The notes: generated from the sequence alone by a model not told the origin. A stretch of 8,165 bases of DNA from Candidatus Hydrogenedentota bacterium (GCA_030123645.1 JASJYE010000091.1:1-8165); one strand, 5' to 3'. Positions 1 to 7,094 are shown, numbered from the stretch's first letter. Translations and numbers: made by a program.

Positions 1-808
1 TCGAATCGCTCACGATCACCTCGTCGAGAACCGAATCCTGGATCCGCTGGATCGCATTGCCGCTGAACACGGGATGCGTCGCGCAAGCGCTCACGTCGGT
101 CGCGCCTTGCTCCTTGAGCGCCTCTGCGGCCTTCACGAGCGTGCCCGCCGTGTCTATCATGTCGTCAAAGATAATCGCGCGCTTGCCATCAACTTCGCCG
201 ATGACGTTCATCACCTCGGCCTCGTTTTCCTTCGGGCGCCGCTTGTCGACGATTGCAAGGGGCGCCTCGAGGCGGCGGGCGACCTCGCGTGCGCGCCGAA
301 CGCTGCCCGTGTCCGGCGAGACGACGACGATGTCGTTCTGCCTGCGGTCGCGAAGGTGGCGCACGAACTCGACATCCCCGCTAAGGTGATCGACGGGGAT
401 ATCGAAGAAACCCTGGATCTGATCGGCATGAAGGTCGAGGGTCAGGACGCGGTCCGCTCCGGCGGTCACGATGAGGTTGGACACCAGCTTCGCGGTGATC
501 GGGGCGCGTGGGCGGTCTTTCCTGTCCTGGCGCGCGTAGCCGAAATAAGGCAGCACCGCGGTGACACGCGATGCCGACGCCCGCTTTGAGGCATCGATCA
601 GGATGAGGAGTTCCATGAAGTTCCGGTTAATGGGCGGTGCGGTGCTGTTGATGATGAAGACGTCTTTGCCGCGAATATTCTCGCTGATCTGGACGTGCAC
701 CTCGCCGTCGCTGAACTGGCCGACCATGGCCTCGCCCACCACCTCGTAGATGTGCTCGCATGCGCTCCGCGTGAGTTCCTGCGAAGCCGATCCGGAAAAT
801 ATTTTCAT
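1..808 (-). CDS. prs: Ribose-phosphate pyrophosphokinase (PRPP synthase), C-terminus cut by window edge
   Basis: Transfers pyrophosphate from ATP to ribose-5-phosphate, giving PRPP for purine, pyrimidine, His, Trp and NAD synthesis; cytosolic, normally a hexamer. I translated the minus strand directly: 269 residues with no stop before the edge, so about 45 of the usual ~315 are missing. The N-terminus reads MKIFSGSASQEL. Family landmarks are in order: FSDGE near 32, the ATP/regulatory-loop region YFGYARQDRKDRPRAP at 88-103, DLHADQIQGFF with the conserved His at 127, the flexible-loop KRR at 189-191, and the PRPP-binding loop FDDMIDTAGT at 214-223. The usual DxGGVxRAR stretch reads DTGSVRRAR (166-174), a mild deviation. 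The ATG at 808 has no clear Shine-Dalgarno; an in-frame TTG at 826 does and would add six residues. Lies 88 nt downstream of tRNA-Gln on the same strand, probably one transcript. Family assignment is very secure; only the start is uncertain. Confidence 0.97.
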   Translation of the reverse strand, partial: MKIFSGSASQELTRSACEHIYEVVGEAMVGQFSDGEVHVQISENIRGKDVFIINSTAPPINRNFMELLILIDASKRASASRVTAVLPYFGYARQDRKDRPRAPITAKLVSNLIVTAGADRVLTLDLHADQIQGFFDIPVDHLSGDVEFVRHLRDRRQNDIVVVSPDTGSVRRAREVARRLEAPLAIVDKRRPKENEAEVMNVIGEVDGKRAIIFDDMIDTAGTLVKAAEALKEQGATDVSACATHPVFSGNAIQRIQDSVLDEVIVSDS

Positions 809-834
809 TTCGTCACTGTAGGACAAAGTGAAAT

Positions 835-838
835 TCCT
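835..838 (-). promoter_or_regulatory. Shine-Dalgarno-like AGGA supporting an alternative TTG start for prs
   Basis: On the minus strand AGGA (835-838) is followed by 8 nt and then an in-frame TTG at 826-824, which would give a protein starting MSYSDEMKIFSG. The downstream ATG at 808 has no comparable purine-rich site. Several PRPP synthases carry short extensions before the KIFSG-type motif, so the TTG start is plausible. Confidence 0.4.
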
Positions 839-896
839 ATCTCTATCTACGTCCGGTGATATGGACGGGCCGTCGCGTCACACACTATTGAAGCAC

Positions 897-972
897 TGGC
901 TGGGGCGGGAGGATTCGAACCTCCGAATGCCGGGACCAAAACCCGGTGCCTTGACCACTTGGCTACGCCCCA
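897..972 (-). tRNA. tRNA-Gln, anticodon TTG, with encoded CCA
   Basis: Minus-strand cloverleaf: acceptor TGGGGCG pairs with CGCCCCA, the D stem is GCC/GGC, the anticodon stem CCGGG/CCCGG encloses loop TTTTGGT (anticodon TTG, reads CAA), and the T stem GGAGG/CCTCC encloses TTCGAAT. The discriminator is G (position 900), and the 3' CCA is genomically encoded at 897-899. All stems are perfectly paired and the core tRNA is 73 nt plus CCA. It lies about 100 nt downstream of a strong sigma70-like promoter and 88 nt upstream of prs; the same strand and lack of an obvious terminator between them suggest co-transcription and processing. Confidence 0.97.
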
Positions 973-1075
973 GCATGAACCTACGCCTGCCTGCGGACGC
1001 TTTCCTACCGGATGGATGCGCGGTGTCGGCAACTCGCCGGAGCCGTCGGGAGTAAAGAACCAGGAAAACCGGCGA

Positions 1076-1105
1076 AGTATAGCAACGCAAAAATACCTAA
1101 GTCAA
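1076..1105 (-). promoter_or_regulatory. Sigma70-type promoter for tRNA-Gln (and prs)
   Basis: On the minus strand TTGACT (1105-1100) and TATACT (1081-1076) are separated by 18 nt, each a near-consensus hexamer, in a locally AT-rich stretch of an otherwise GC-rich region. Predicted transcription start is near 1069, about 97 nt before the mature tRNA 5' end. The next gene on this strand is tRNA-Gln. Confidence 0.7.
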
Positions 1106-1153
1106 TTCGTCCGCCCGACTTCGACCGATTGGCGGGACTCCGCTCTAGCCCTT

Positions 1154-1174
1154 GTGGCCTCTTCGCTAGGCCAC
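1154..1174 (-). terminator. Hairpin after the 785-codon gene; possible terminator without a U-tract
   Basis: Inverted repeat GTGGCCT / AGGCCAC, a perfect 7-bp stem with a 7-nt loop, begins 9 nt past the TAA stop of the minus-strand gene. No T-run follows on the minus strand, so it is not a textbook intrinsic terminator. It could still end or protect the transcript, given that an independent promoter lies just beyond it. Confidence 0.4.
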
Positions 1175-1183
1175 GTGTCCCGA

Positions 1184-3541
1184 TTAGTATTCGCTGCGGA
1201 TTTGCTTGAGAATGACCAGTCCGCGCACGGCCAGTTCTTTGCTCTGTCCTATGATCTCCGCCCCCTTCCCCCGGCGCAGTTCGAGGCGCAGTTTCGTGAA
1301 CTCGGCCGCCAAAGGCACGACCTCTTTGCCCAGCTCGAAGGCCCGCTCCCTTTTCCCGAGTTGCATCAGCCTGCACAGGCCGCCGTCGCAGCCGCAGACG
1401 GCCGAGCTCGCCTCGATGATGCTGCTCCGGGCCTCACGGATCGATGCGGTCTCGTATGAGAGATTGGTGAGGCGTGCCATGGCGGCCTCGGCGATGTCTA
1501 GATCTTCGGGTCCGTGCTTGCCGTCCAAGCGTTCGAGATCGGCCTCGATGCCGCCGATATCCAAGTTGTAGGCCTTGGCCAGCTCGATGCTAAATTGCAT
1601 CTTCCGCAGGTCGCTGTCTATGAGGCGCTCGGCGATAGTGTTCCTCCATTCGGCGCAGTGGCCGGGCGATGCGACCAACATAATGTGCGCCTGACCGGGA
1701 AACATCTCGACGTGGCGCCTGCGCTCCATAGGCTCCCAGATTTTTGCCGTCACGAACTCCGACAAGTCATAAATCTCCATCCCCTTCGCGGCATTTTTCG
1801 GTATGTCGATTTCGACGCTGGTCATGTCGCGTGTGTAGTTGCTGACGGTAAAGTAGAGGCTGAATTCGGCGCCTCGAAGATGGAATCTACTGATGGGCGG
1901 CACCCCGGGGGCGGGCTCCGTCCTGGAATCGGTGGAGATGCCGTCGACGTACCAGTCGTCCATCGCGTCCTCGATTCGCGTCTGCAACAGCAGCGGCGCC
2001 AATGCGCTCGCCCACTTCATCCGCTGCATCAGCTCCATCCACAGGTCGCTAAAGGTCAAGAACGGCCCGGTCAGCGTTCGCTGAATGCGCCCGCGAAGCC
2101 ACACAGGATCGTTGTGATAGGAATAGGCGAACCAGCCGCGGGCGCCATTGGCGAAGGCGAGGTTAAACATCAGCCGCATCTCGGGGCAAGTGCTCCACTG
2201 CGGCGTTTGCGTCGGATACATGAACGCGGGCGCCGCGAGCCAGAACTGCTGATCGTCGGAGAGGGGCACGTGCGCCCGCACGGTCTTGCCCGCATCCCAG
2301 GGGCGCTTCGAGGCGAAATATCCGACGCCGGACGCGGCGAAAAACGGCGCGAACAAGGGATAGGCGTTCGGATAGCGGGCGAGGATCGCTATGGGATGGT
2401 TCGGGTCCGCCTCTTCCATGCGCCGCTTGGCCTCGAGCACCTGTGCGAAATCGTTCTCTATCGGCTCTCCGCTGAACATGCGCGCGAAGATTGCGTCGGA
2501 CTCCGCCGTGGGCAGGATGCATTCATCGATCACGCGCGTCTGGGCCTCTTCGTCTCCGCCGACGGGATATTCATGGCGCGGCAGAATTTTAATCCCATGT
2601 TTTTCACAGCGCCACAGCAGATCTTCGAGTTCTTCCCGGCCCATCTCGTCGATGTGCGCGAGGGCGATGGCGTTATGGTTGTGCATGACCAAATCTTCCA
2701 TCACCAGTTCCCAATACTCTCCCGGTGAGATGCCCAGCATCGACGCGAGACGTTTCGCCACTTCAGCGTCCATGAACACCCCGAGCGGCATGAATTTATC
2801 GAGTATGGGATAGCGCCGTTTCGTCTGTTCTGCCTCCAGCTTGCTCAGGCTCTTGCGTGTGGCCTCCGTTTCCGCTTCGCTCATCGCCCTGAACCGGACC
2901 GAAGCGATCTCCATCGACTCGATGCTTCGACGGGGCGAATAGAGCCTCAATATCACGTTGTCGATGCGCTCGGGAAAGCCAAAATGCTGCACCTTCCGTG
3001 CGACCGTGTGCCATTCGCTCGATTTCGGCAGTGCGCCGAAATGCGATCCGCCCTCGTAAGTCCACATCCAGGTGGGATGGGCGTGTTCGCTCGTGCAGCG
3101 GTACGTCACCTCGATGACGGGATACTTCGTGGTGTCGATCGGAAAACGGCTGTCGTCCAGCTCGATGGTCGATAAAGCTACCCAATAGCGTGGATCGTCC
3201 GGCGACAGACTGTCGATATTCACCACGTTCTGAAAATGGCCCTCGAGTTGGACGCCCTTGTCCGTGGCCGTCTTCGTTACCGGCACGTTCTTCCACTCGA
3301 GCGCGTGGTCGAAGTCCTTGGTGCTCCACTTCCTGATGTCGGCGGGTCCGAAGGTGATCGATTCGGCCGATTCCAGCAATGCCGGATCCGGCTTATAAAG
3401 AATTGTGCTTAGATATCCTGAATACTCGTATGACATGTTGTACCGGTCGCCGAAAGGATTCACCGAAATTGGGCCGCTTCGGTTCAAGGCCGCGTGCGCC
3501 TTTCCTGCAAGATACGCGATTTGCAGCATAATCTCCAGCAC
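1184..3541 (-). CDS. Large unclassified multidomain protein, glycoside-hydrolase-like (TIM-barrel core inferred)
   Basis: 785 residues; I do not recognise a named family. Apparent layout: N-terminal 1-85; a beta-rich module about 86-220 with alternating strands and many aromatics (WMWTYEGGSHFG at 158-169), like carbohydrate-binding jelly-rolls; a charged helix about 221-243; a TIM-barrel-like core about 250-530 with alternating strands and helices (GVFMDAE 254, NAIALAHIDEM 290, GIKILPRHEYP 316, PIAILARYPN 383, GVGYFASKRPWD 405, ARGWFAYSYHNDP 467); a second beta module about 550-625; then a helical tail about 627-785 holding C716, C718 and C723. The core order resembles GH42-like or similar glycosidase barrels, but I see no certain catalytic Glu pair. 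No signal peptide or membrane segment is evident. The start is GTG at 3541 with no well-placed ribosome site; ATG at 3529 is the alternative. An in-frame TGA lies upstream, so no longer start exists. Function unknown; polysaccharide binding or breakdown is only an inference. Confidence 0.85.
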   Translation of the reverse strand: MLEIMLQIAYLAGKAHAALNRSGPISVNPFGDRYNMSYEYSGYLSTILYKPDPALLESAESITFGPADIRKWSTKDFDHALEWKNVPVTKTATDKGVQLEGHFQNVVNIDSLSPDDPRYWVALSTIELDDSRFPIDTTKYPVIEVTYRCTSEHAHPTWMWTYEGGSHFGALPKSSEWHTVARKVQHFGFPERIDNVILRLYSPRRSIESMEIASVRFRAMSEAETEATRKSLSKLEAEQTKRRYPILDKFMPLGVFMDAEVAKRLASMLGISPGEYWELVMEDLVMHNHNAIALAHIDEMGREELEDLLWRCEKHGIKILPRHEYPVGGDEEAQTRVIDECILPTAESDAIFARMFSGEPIENDFAQVLEAKRRMEEADPNHPIAILARYPNAYPLFAPFFAASGVGYFASKRPWDAGKTVRAHVPLSDDQQFWLAAPAFMYPTQTPQWSTCPEMRLMFNLAFANGARGWFAYSYHNDPVWLRGRIQRTLTGPFLTFSDLWMELMQRMKWASALAPLLLQTRIEDAMDDWYVDGISTDSRTEPAPGVPPISRFHLRGAEFSLYFTVSNYTRDMTSVEIDIPKNAAKGMEIYDLSEFVTAKIWEPMERRRHVEMFPGQAHIMLVASPGHCAEWRNTIAERLIDSDLRKMQFSIELAKAYNLDIGGIEADLERLDGKHGPEDLDIAEAAMARLTNLSYETASIREARSSIIEASSAVCGCDGGLCRLMQLGKRERAFELGKEVVPLAAEFTKLRLELRRGKGAEIIGQSKELAVRGLVILKQIRSEY

Positions 3542-3624
3542 GAGACATGAAAAACTCTTGCTCCTGCTGTATCGTGTCCCTCAGCTTCCCTGAAGAACCG
3601 GAACATTCACACAAGGAATTGCCC
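3542..3624. promoter_or_regulatory. Divergent intergenic region between the 785-codon gene and the M42 peptidase gene
   Basis: These 83 bp must carry or adjoin start signals for two divergent genes. I find no convincing -35/-10 pair in either direction and no strong inverted repeat that would suggest an operator. A minus-strand AGGAG (3564-3568) lies 22 nt from the GTG start, too far to serve it. Confidence 0.35.
3613..3617 (+). promoter_or_regulatory. Ribosome binding site fixing the M42 peptidase start
   Basis: AAGGA lies 7 nt before the ATG at 3625. The longer open frame from ATG 3547 has no such site and its extra 26 residues do not resemble M42 N-termini. Confidence 0.75.
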
Positions 3625-4683
3625 ATGCGAAAAGAGTCCCTGACCTTTCTCAAGAAGCTCCTATCCACGCCAAGCCCCTCAGGCTATGAGGAGAAGATTC
3701 AACGTGCATGCAAGTCCTATATTCAGCCCTATGTGGACAAGGTATATAAGGATGTCCACGGCAGCCAGTACGCGGTGCGCAATCCCGGCGGCAAGCTCCG
3801 CGTGATCCTCCCTGCCCTTGCCGATGAACTCCCGCTTACCACGAACCCGCTTGACGGCAACGCCTTCCTGGCTTTCCTCGCTATTGGCGGGGTCGACCCC
3901 TCCGTGCTCGATGGCCAGCGCGTCGTCGTCCACAGCGGCAAGGGCGGCATCGCCGGGGTCGTGGGCCGGCGGGCGATTCATCTTATGGACCAGAAGGAAC
4001 GCGGCACGGCCTTGCCAATACACAAACTCTGGATCGATATCGGCGCCAAGGACAAGAAGGACGCCGAGAAGTCGGTCGAGATCGGCGATCCCGCGACGAT
4101 TGACGTCGGCTATCTGGAACTCAAGAACGGGCGCGTGGCCGCGCGCGCCCTCGACAATCGCATCGGCGCCTTCGTCGTTCTTGAGGCGATGCGCCTCATC
4201 GCGAACAAGAAGGTCAACTGCGCCGTGTATTGCGTCACGACGGTCCAGGAAGAAATCGGCTTGCGCGGGGCCACCACGAGCGCCTATGAATGCGACCCAC
4301 ACGTGGGTATCGCCGTTGACGTCGCCCACGCGACCGACCATCCGGAGTGCGATTCCAAGCGGCACGGGTCCTTTTCGCTCGATGCCGGACCCATCCTGCA
4401 TCGCGGGCCGAACATGAACCCCGTCGTCGCCAAACAACTTGTCTCGGTCGCGAAGGCAAAGAAAATCGCCTACCAGATGCAGGCCGCCCCCCGCGGCACC
4501 GGCACGGACGCCAACGCGATGCAGCTCACCCGGGGCGGCGTGGCCACGGGCCTCATTGGCGTCCCGAACCGCTACATGCACTCGCCCGTCGAGATGATTT
4601 CGCTGAAAGACGCTGAGCTGTGCGCACGGCTCCTTGCCGAATGGATCTGCACGCTGAAACCCACCATGAGCTTCATTCCCTAA
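3625..4683 (+). CDS. M42-family (TET/glutamyl aminopeptidase-like) metallopeptidase with one metal-ligand His replaced by Leu
   Basis: M42 peptidases are cytosolic, usually dodecameric, dinuclear-metal aminopeptidases that trim short peptides. This one is 352 residues, normal for the family, starting MRKESLTFLKKLL. Landmarks: SPSGYEE (18-23), AIGGVDPSVLDGQRV (86-100), ARALDNRIG with bridging Asp177 (173-181), VQEEIGLRGA with catalytic-base and ligand Glu209/Glu210 (207-216), DVAHATD with Asp232 (232-238), APRGTGTDANA (288-298) and YMHSPVE with His319 (317-323). The first metal-site motif, normally HxDEIG, reads LADELP (65-70): the ligand His is Leu65, though Asp67 and Glu68 remain. The following THID-type segment is also altered (NPLD, 74-77). 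It may bind one metal, use another ligand, or be inactive. It is divergent from the 785-codon gene and 111 nt upstream of glpF. Family is secure; activity uncertain. Confidence 0.95.
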   Translation: MRKESLTFLKKLLSTPSPSGYEEKIQRACKSYIQPYVDKVYKDVHGSQYAVRNPGGKLRVILPALADELPLTTNPLDGNAFLAFLAIGGVDPSVLDGQRVVVHSGKGGIAGVVGRRAIHLMDQKERGTALPIHKLWIDIGAKDKKDAEKSVEIGDPATIDVGYLELKNGRVAARALDNRIGAFVVLEAMRLIANKKVNCAVYCVTTVQEEIGLRGATTSAYECDPHVGIAVDVAHATDHPECDSKRHGSFSLDAGPILHRGPNMNPVVAKQLVSVAKAKKIAYQMQAAPRGTGTDANAMQLTRGGVATGLIGVPNRYMHSPVEMISLKDAELCARLLAEWICTLKPTMSFIP

Positions 4684-4780
4684 ACGCTTGACCCGGCTGA
4701 AAGGTTCGGGCATTGTAGCCCATCTGAGATCAATTGGGTGTGGATGTATGGCAATCGGCTTGCGCCAGAGGGAACGAAGA

Positions 4781-4786
4781 AGGGAG
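4781..4786 (+). promoter_or_regulatory. Ribosome binding site fixing the glpF start
   Basis: AGGGAG is 8 nt before the ATG at 4795. It selects the MELFLAELVG start over an in-frame ATG at 4738 that would add 19 hydrophilic residues before the first membrane helix. Confidence 0.75.
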
Positions 4787-4794
4787 AAACGGCC

Positions 4795-5550
4795 ATGGAG
4801 CTCTTTTTGGCGGAACTCGTCGGTACGATGATCCTTATTGTTCTCGGCGACGGCGTCGTTGCCAACGTCGTCCTCGCGAAAACGAAGGGGAACGAGTCAG
4901 GCTGGATCGTTATTGCGACCGGATGGGGCCTCGCCGTTGCCATCGCCGTCTACTGCGTCAACCGCGTCAGCGGGGCCCACATCAATCCCGCCGTTACGAT
5001 CGGCCTGGCCTCCATCGGATCGCTCGAGTGGGCCAAGGTACCCGTCTACCTCGCCGGGCAGATGGCCGGCGCGTTCCTCGGGGGCGTCGTCGTCTGGCTC
5101 GCCTATCTCCCACACTGGGGCGTAACCGAGGACCCGGGCGCCAAGCTCGCCGCATTCTCGACCGGCCCGGAGATCCGCTCGACGCCCGCTAATTTTCTCT
5201 GCGAAGTCATCGGCACCGCAATGCTCCTTTTCGGCATCCTCGCCATCGGCGCAAATTCCGGCGCCATTCGAGATGCCAGTGAGGTCGACCTCTCCGCCGT
5301 CTTCTCGACGGGCATCAATCCTTTGCTGGTCGGTTTACTCGTGTTCGCCATCGGACTGAGCCTCGGGGGTCCCACGGGCTACGCCATCAACCCCGCCCGC
5401 GACCTCGGCCCGCGCATCGCCCATGCCGTCCTGCCCATTGCGGGCAAGGGCGACTCGGACTGGGGCTACGCGTGGATTCCGGTACTCGCGCCTATACTCG
5501 GCGGCGTTATCGGCGCGATGCTCTTCAAGTTTGGCACGGACTTATTTTAA
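4795..5550 (+). CDS. glpF: Glycerol uptake facilitator, aquaglyceroporin of the MIP family
   Basis: Inner-membrane channel for passive glycerol entry. 251 residues, slightly shorter than E. coli GlpF, with six apparent transmembrane helices plus two half-helices. Both signature loops are present: GAHINPAV with N64-P65-A66, and YAINPARDLGP with N199-P200-A201 and Arg202. Asp203 directly after NPAR marks the glycerol-conducting rather than water-only branch. The selectivity filter by alignment to E. coli GlpF (W48, F200, R206) is W44, Y196, R202, so Phe is replaced by Tyr. It lies 43 nt upstream of glpK, which would phosphorylate the incoming glycerol. No glpR operator could be recognised upstream. 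Assignment secure; the exact solute range is inferred. Confidence 0.96.
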   Translation: MELFLAELVGTMILIVLGDGVVANVVLAKTKGNESGWIVIATGWGLAVAIAVYCVNRVSGAHINPAVTIGLASIGSLEWAKVPVYLAGQMAGAFLGGVVVWLAYLPHWGVTEDPGAKLAAFSTGPEIRSTPANFLCEVIGTAMLLFGILAIGANSGAIRDASEVDLSAVFSTGINPLLVGLLVFAIGLSLGGPTGYAINPARDLGPRIAHAVLPIAGKGDSDWGYAWIPVLAPILGGVIGAMLFKFGTDLF

Positions 5551-5578
5551 CTGGCTATCGGCAGTTCGGACGACTACG

Positions 5579-5584
5579 AAGGAG
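5579..5584 (+). promoter_or_regulatory. Ribosome binding site fixing the glpK start
   Basis: AAGGAG lies 9 nt before the ATG at 5594, where the protein starts MAKYILALDQGTTSSR as glycerol kinases do. The open frame reaches back to 5423, but that part overlaps the end of glpF and is not kinase-like. Confidence 0.8.
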
Positions 5585-5593
5585 AAGTTGATC

Positions 5594-7087
5594 ATGGCCA
5601 AATACATTCTCGCCCTCGACCAAGGCACCACGTCGAGCCGCTCGATCCTGTTCCGGCGCAAGGGCACTGTCGCCGCCATCGCGCAGAAGGAGTTCCCGCA
5701 GATCTTTCCGTCGCCGGGCCACGTCGAGCACAAGCCCGAGGACATCTGGCGCACGCAATTGTCGACGGCGCGCAGCGCCATCCGCAAAGCCGGCGCCAAG
5801 CCGGGGGACATTGCGGCCATCGGAATCACGAACCAGCGCGAGACGGTCGTCTTGTGGAACAAGAAAACCGGCAAGCCCGTCCACAATGCCATCGTCTGGC
5901 AGAGCCGCATCACGGCGGGAATCTGCGACGACCTAAAAAAGAGGGGCCTCGAAAAAAAGTTCCAAAAGAAGACCGGCCTCGTGCTCGACGCGTATTTTTC
6001 CGGCACAAAGATCAAATACCTGCTCGATAAGTACAAAGGCCTGCGCAAGCGCGCGGAGAACGGCGAGATCCTCGCCGGCACGATCGACACCTACCTGCTC
6101 TGGAAACTGACCGGTGGCAAGGTCCACGCCACGGACTACAGCAACGCAAGCCGCACCCTCATCTTTGACATCCACAAGCTGCAGTGGGACGCGGAACTTC
6201 TCAAAATTCTGGACATCCCCCGCGCCATGCTGCCCGAAGTCAAGGACTCCAGCGGGATTTTTGGCGAGACGGACCCGAAGTTCTTCGGCGCAGCCATCCC
6301 CATCTCGGGCATCGCGGGCGACCAACAGGCCGCCACCTTCGGCCAGGCTTGTTTTAGAACCGGCATGGTCAAAAACACTTACGGCACAGGCTGTTTCATT
6401 CTCATGAACACGGGTTCTAAGGCCGTGGCCTCGAAGAACGGCCTCCTCACTACGATCGGCTGGGGCATCAACGGGAAAATCACCTATTGTCTCGAGGGCT
6501 CGGTCTTCGTCGGCGGCGCGGCCGTCCAGTGGCTCCGTGACGGGCTAAAAATCATCAAGCGCTCCGAAGACGTTGAAAAACTCGCCGCCACCGAGAAGGA
6601 CAACGGAGGCACGTACTTCGTGCCGGCTTTTGTGGGCCTCGGGACGCCCCATTGGGACGCCTATGCACGCGGTACGATCGTCGGTCTCGAACGGGGCACG
6701 ACTGGGGGGCACATCGCCCGTGCCACGGTCGAGTCGATGGCCTACCAGACGCGCGATGTCGTCGCGGCCATGGAAAAGGACTCCGGGACGAAGCTCAAGA
6801 CGCTCAGAGTGGACGGGGGCGCGAGTGCCAACAACGAGCTGCTTCAATTCCAAGCCGACATCCTCGGCGTCAAGACGCAGCGGCCGATCGTCGCCGAGAC
6901 GACGGCCTTGGGTGCAGCCTACCTCGCCGGGCTCGCCGTAGGTTTTTGGAAAAACCAAAGCGACGTGACGGCGAACTGGGCGCTGGACAGGGAGTTCACA
7001 TCCAAGATGGGCGCGGACGAGCGAAAGAGACTGTGCCAGGGCTGGGACAAGGCCGTCAGTCGCGCGCGGGCTTGGGTCGATCCCTAA
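5594..7087 (+). CDS. glpK: Glycerol kinase, FGGY family
   Basis: ATP-dependent phosphorylation of glycerol to sn-glycerol-3-phosphate in the cytosol, trapping glycerol that enters by GlpF. 497 residues, full length. Seen: phosphate-binding DQGTTSSRS (9-17), glycerol-contacting NQRET with Arg82/Glu83 (80-84), YFSGTKIKYLLDK (134-146, FGGY signature region), GIAGDQQAA with catalytic Asp243 (239-247), GLGTPHWDAYARG (348-360), and DGGASANNELLQFQ (407-420). The loop preceding the catalytic Asp reads DPKFFGAAIP (227-236): it lacks the GGKGGTR segment that binds fructose-1,6-bisphosphate in the E. coli enzyme, and has Lys229 where Gram-positive enzymes have the PTS-phosphorylated His. Both known controls are therefore probably absent. 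No glycerol-3-phosphate dehydrogenase or regulator gene is adjacent. Assignment very secure. Confidence 0.98.
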   Translation: MAKYILALDQGTTSSRSILFRRKGTVAAIAQKEFPQIFPSPGHVEHKPEDIWRTQLSTARSAIRKAGAKPGDIAAIGITNQRETVVLWNKKTGKPVHNAIVWQSRITAGICDDLKKRGLEKKFQKKTGLVLDAYFSGTKIKYLLDKYKGLRKRAENGEILAGTIDTYLLWKLTGGKVHATDYSNASRTLIFDIHKLQWDAELLKILDIPRAMLPEVKDSSGIFGETDPKFFGAAIPISGIAGDQQAATFGQACFRTGMVKNTYGTGCFILMNTGSKAVASKNGLLTTIGWGINGKITYCLEGSVFVGGAAVQWLRDGLKIIKRSEDVEKLAATEKDNGGTYFVPAFVGLGTPHWDAYARGTIVGLERGTTGGHIARATVESMAYQTRDVVAAMEKDSGTKLKTLRVDGGASANNELLQFQADILGVKTQRPIVAETTALGAAYLAGLAVGFWKNQSDVTANWALDREFTSKMGADERKRLCQGWDKAVSRARAWVDP

Positions 7088-7094
7088 GGAGTTG

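Noticed and set aside
74..589. 171-codon open frame on the plus strand
   Set aside because: Antisense shadow of prs; low-complexity Arg/Ala/Asp-rich translation and no ribosome site, while the opposite strand gives a textbook PRPP synthase.
1514..2728. 404-codon open frame on the plus strand
   Set aside because: Antisense to the 785-codon gene. Long shadow frames are expected from strong GC bias at third positions; its translation is rich in His, Arg and Gly with no domain-like pattern.
3393..3548. Minus-strand ATG at 3548 with AGGAG 15 nt upstream of it, in a different frame from the large gene
   Set aside because: Its frame gives a short, Arg-rich peptide overlapping the 785-codon gene with no recognisable feature; treated as chance.
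3679..4713. 344-codon open frame on the minus strand
   Set aside because: Antisense shadow of the M42 gene, whose protein motifs are unmistakable.
4688..4716. Possible promoter upstream of glpF: TTGACC, 17 nt, CATTGT
   Set aside because: The -35 is good but the -10 matches consensus at only three of six positions, so I do not annotate it. A GGGC/GCCC mini-hairpin (4708-4721) there is also too short to call.
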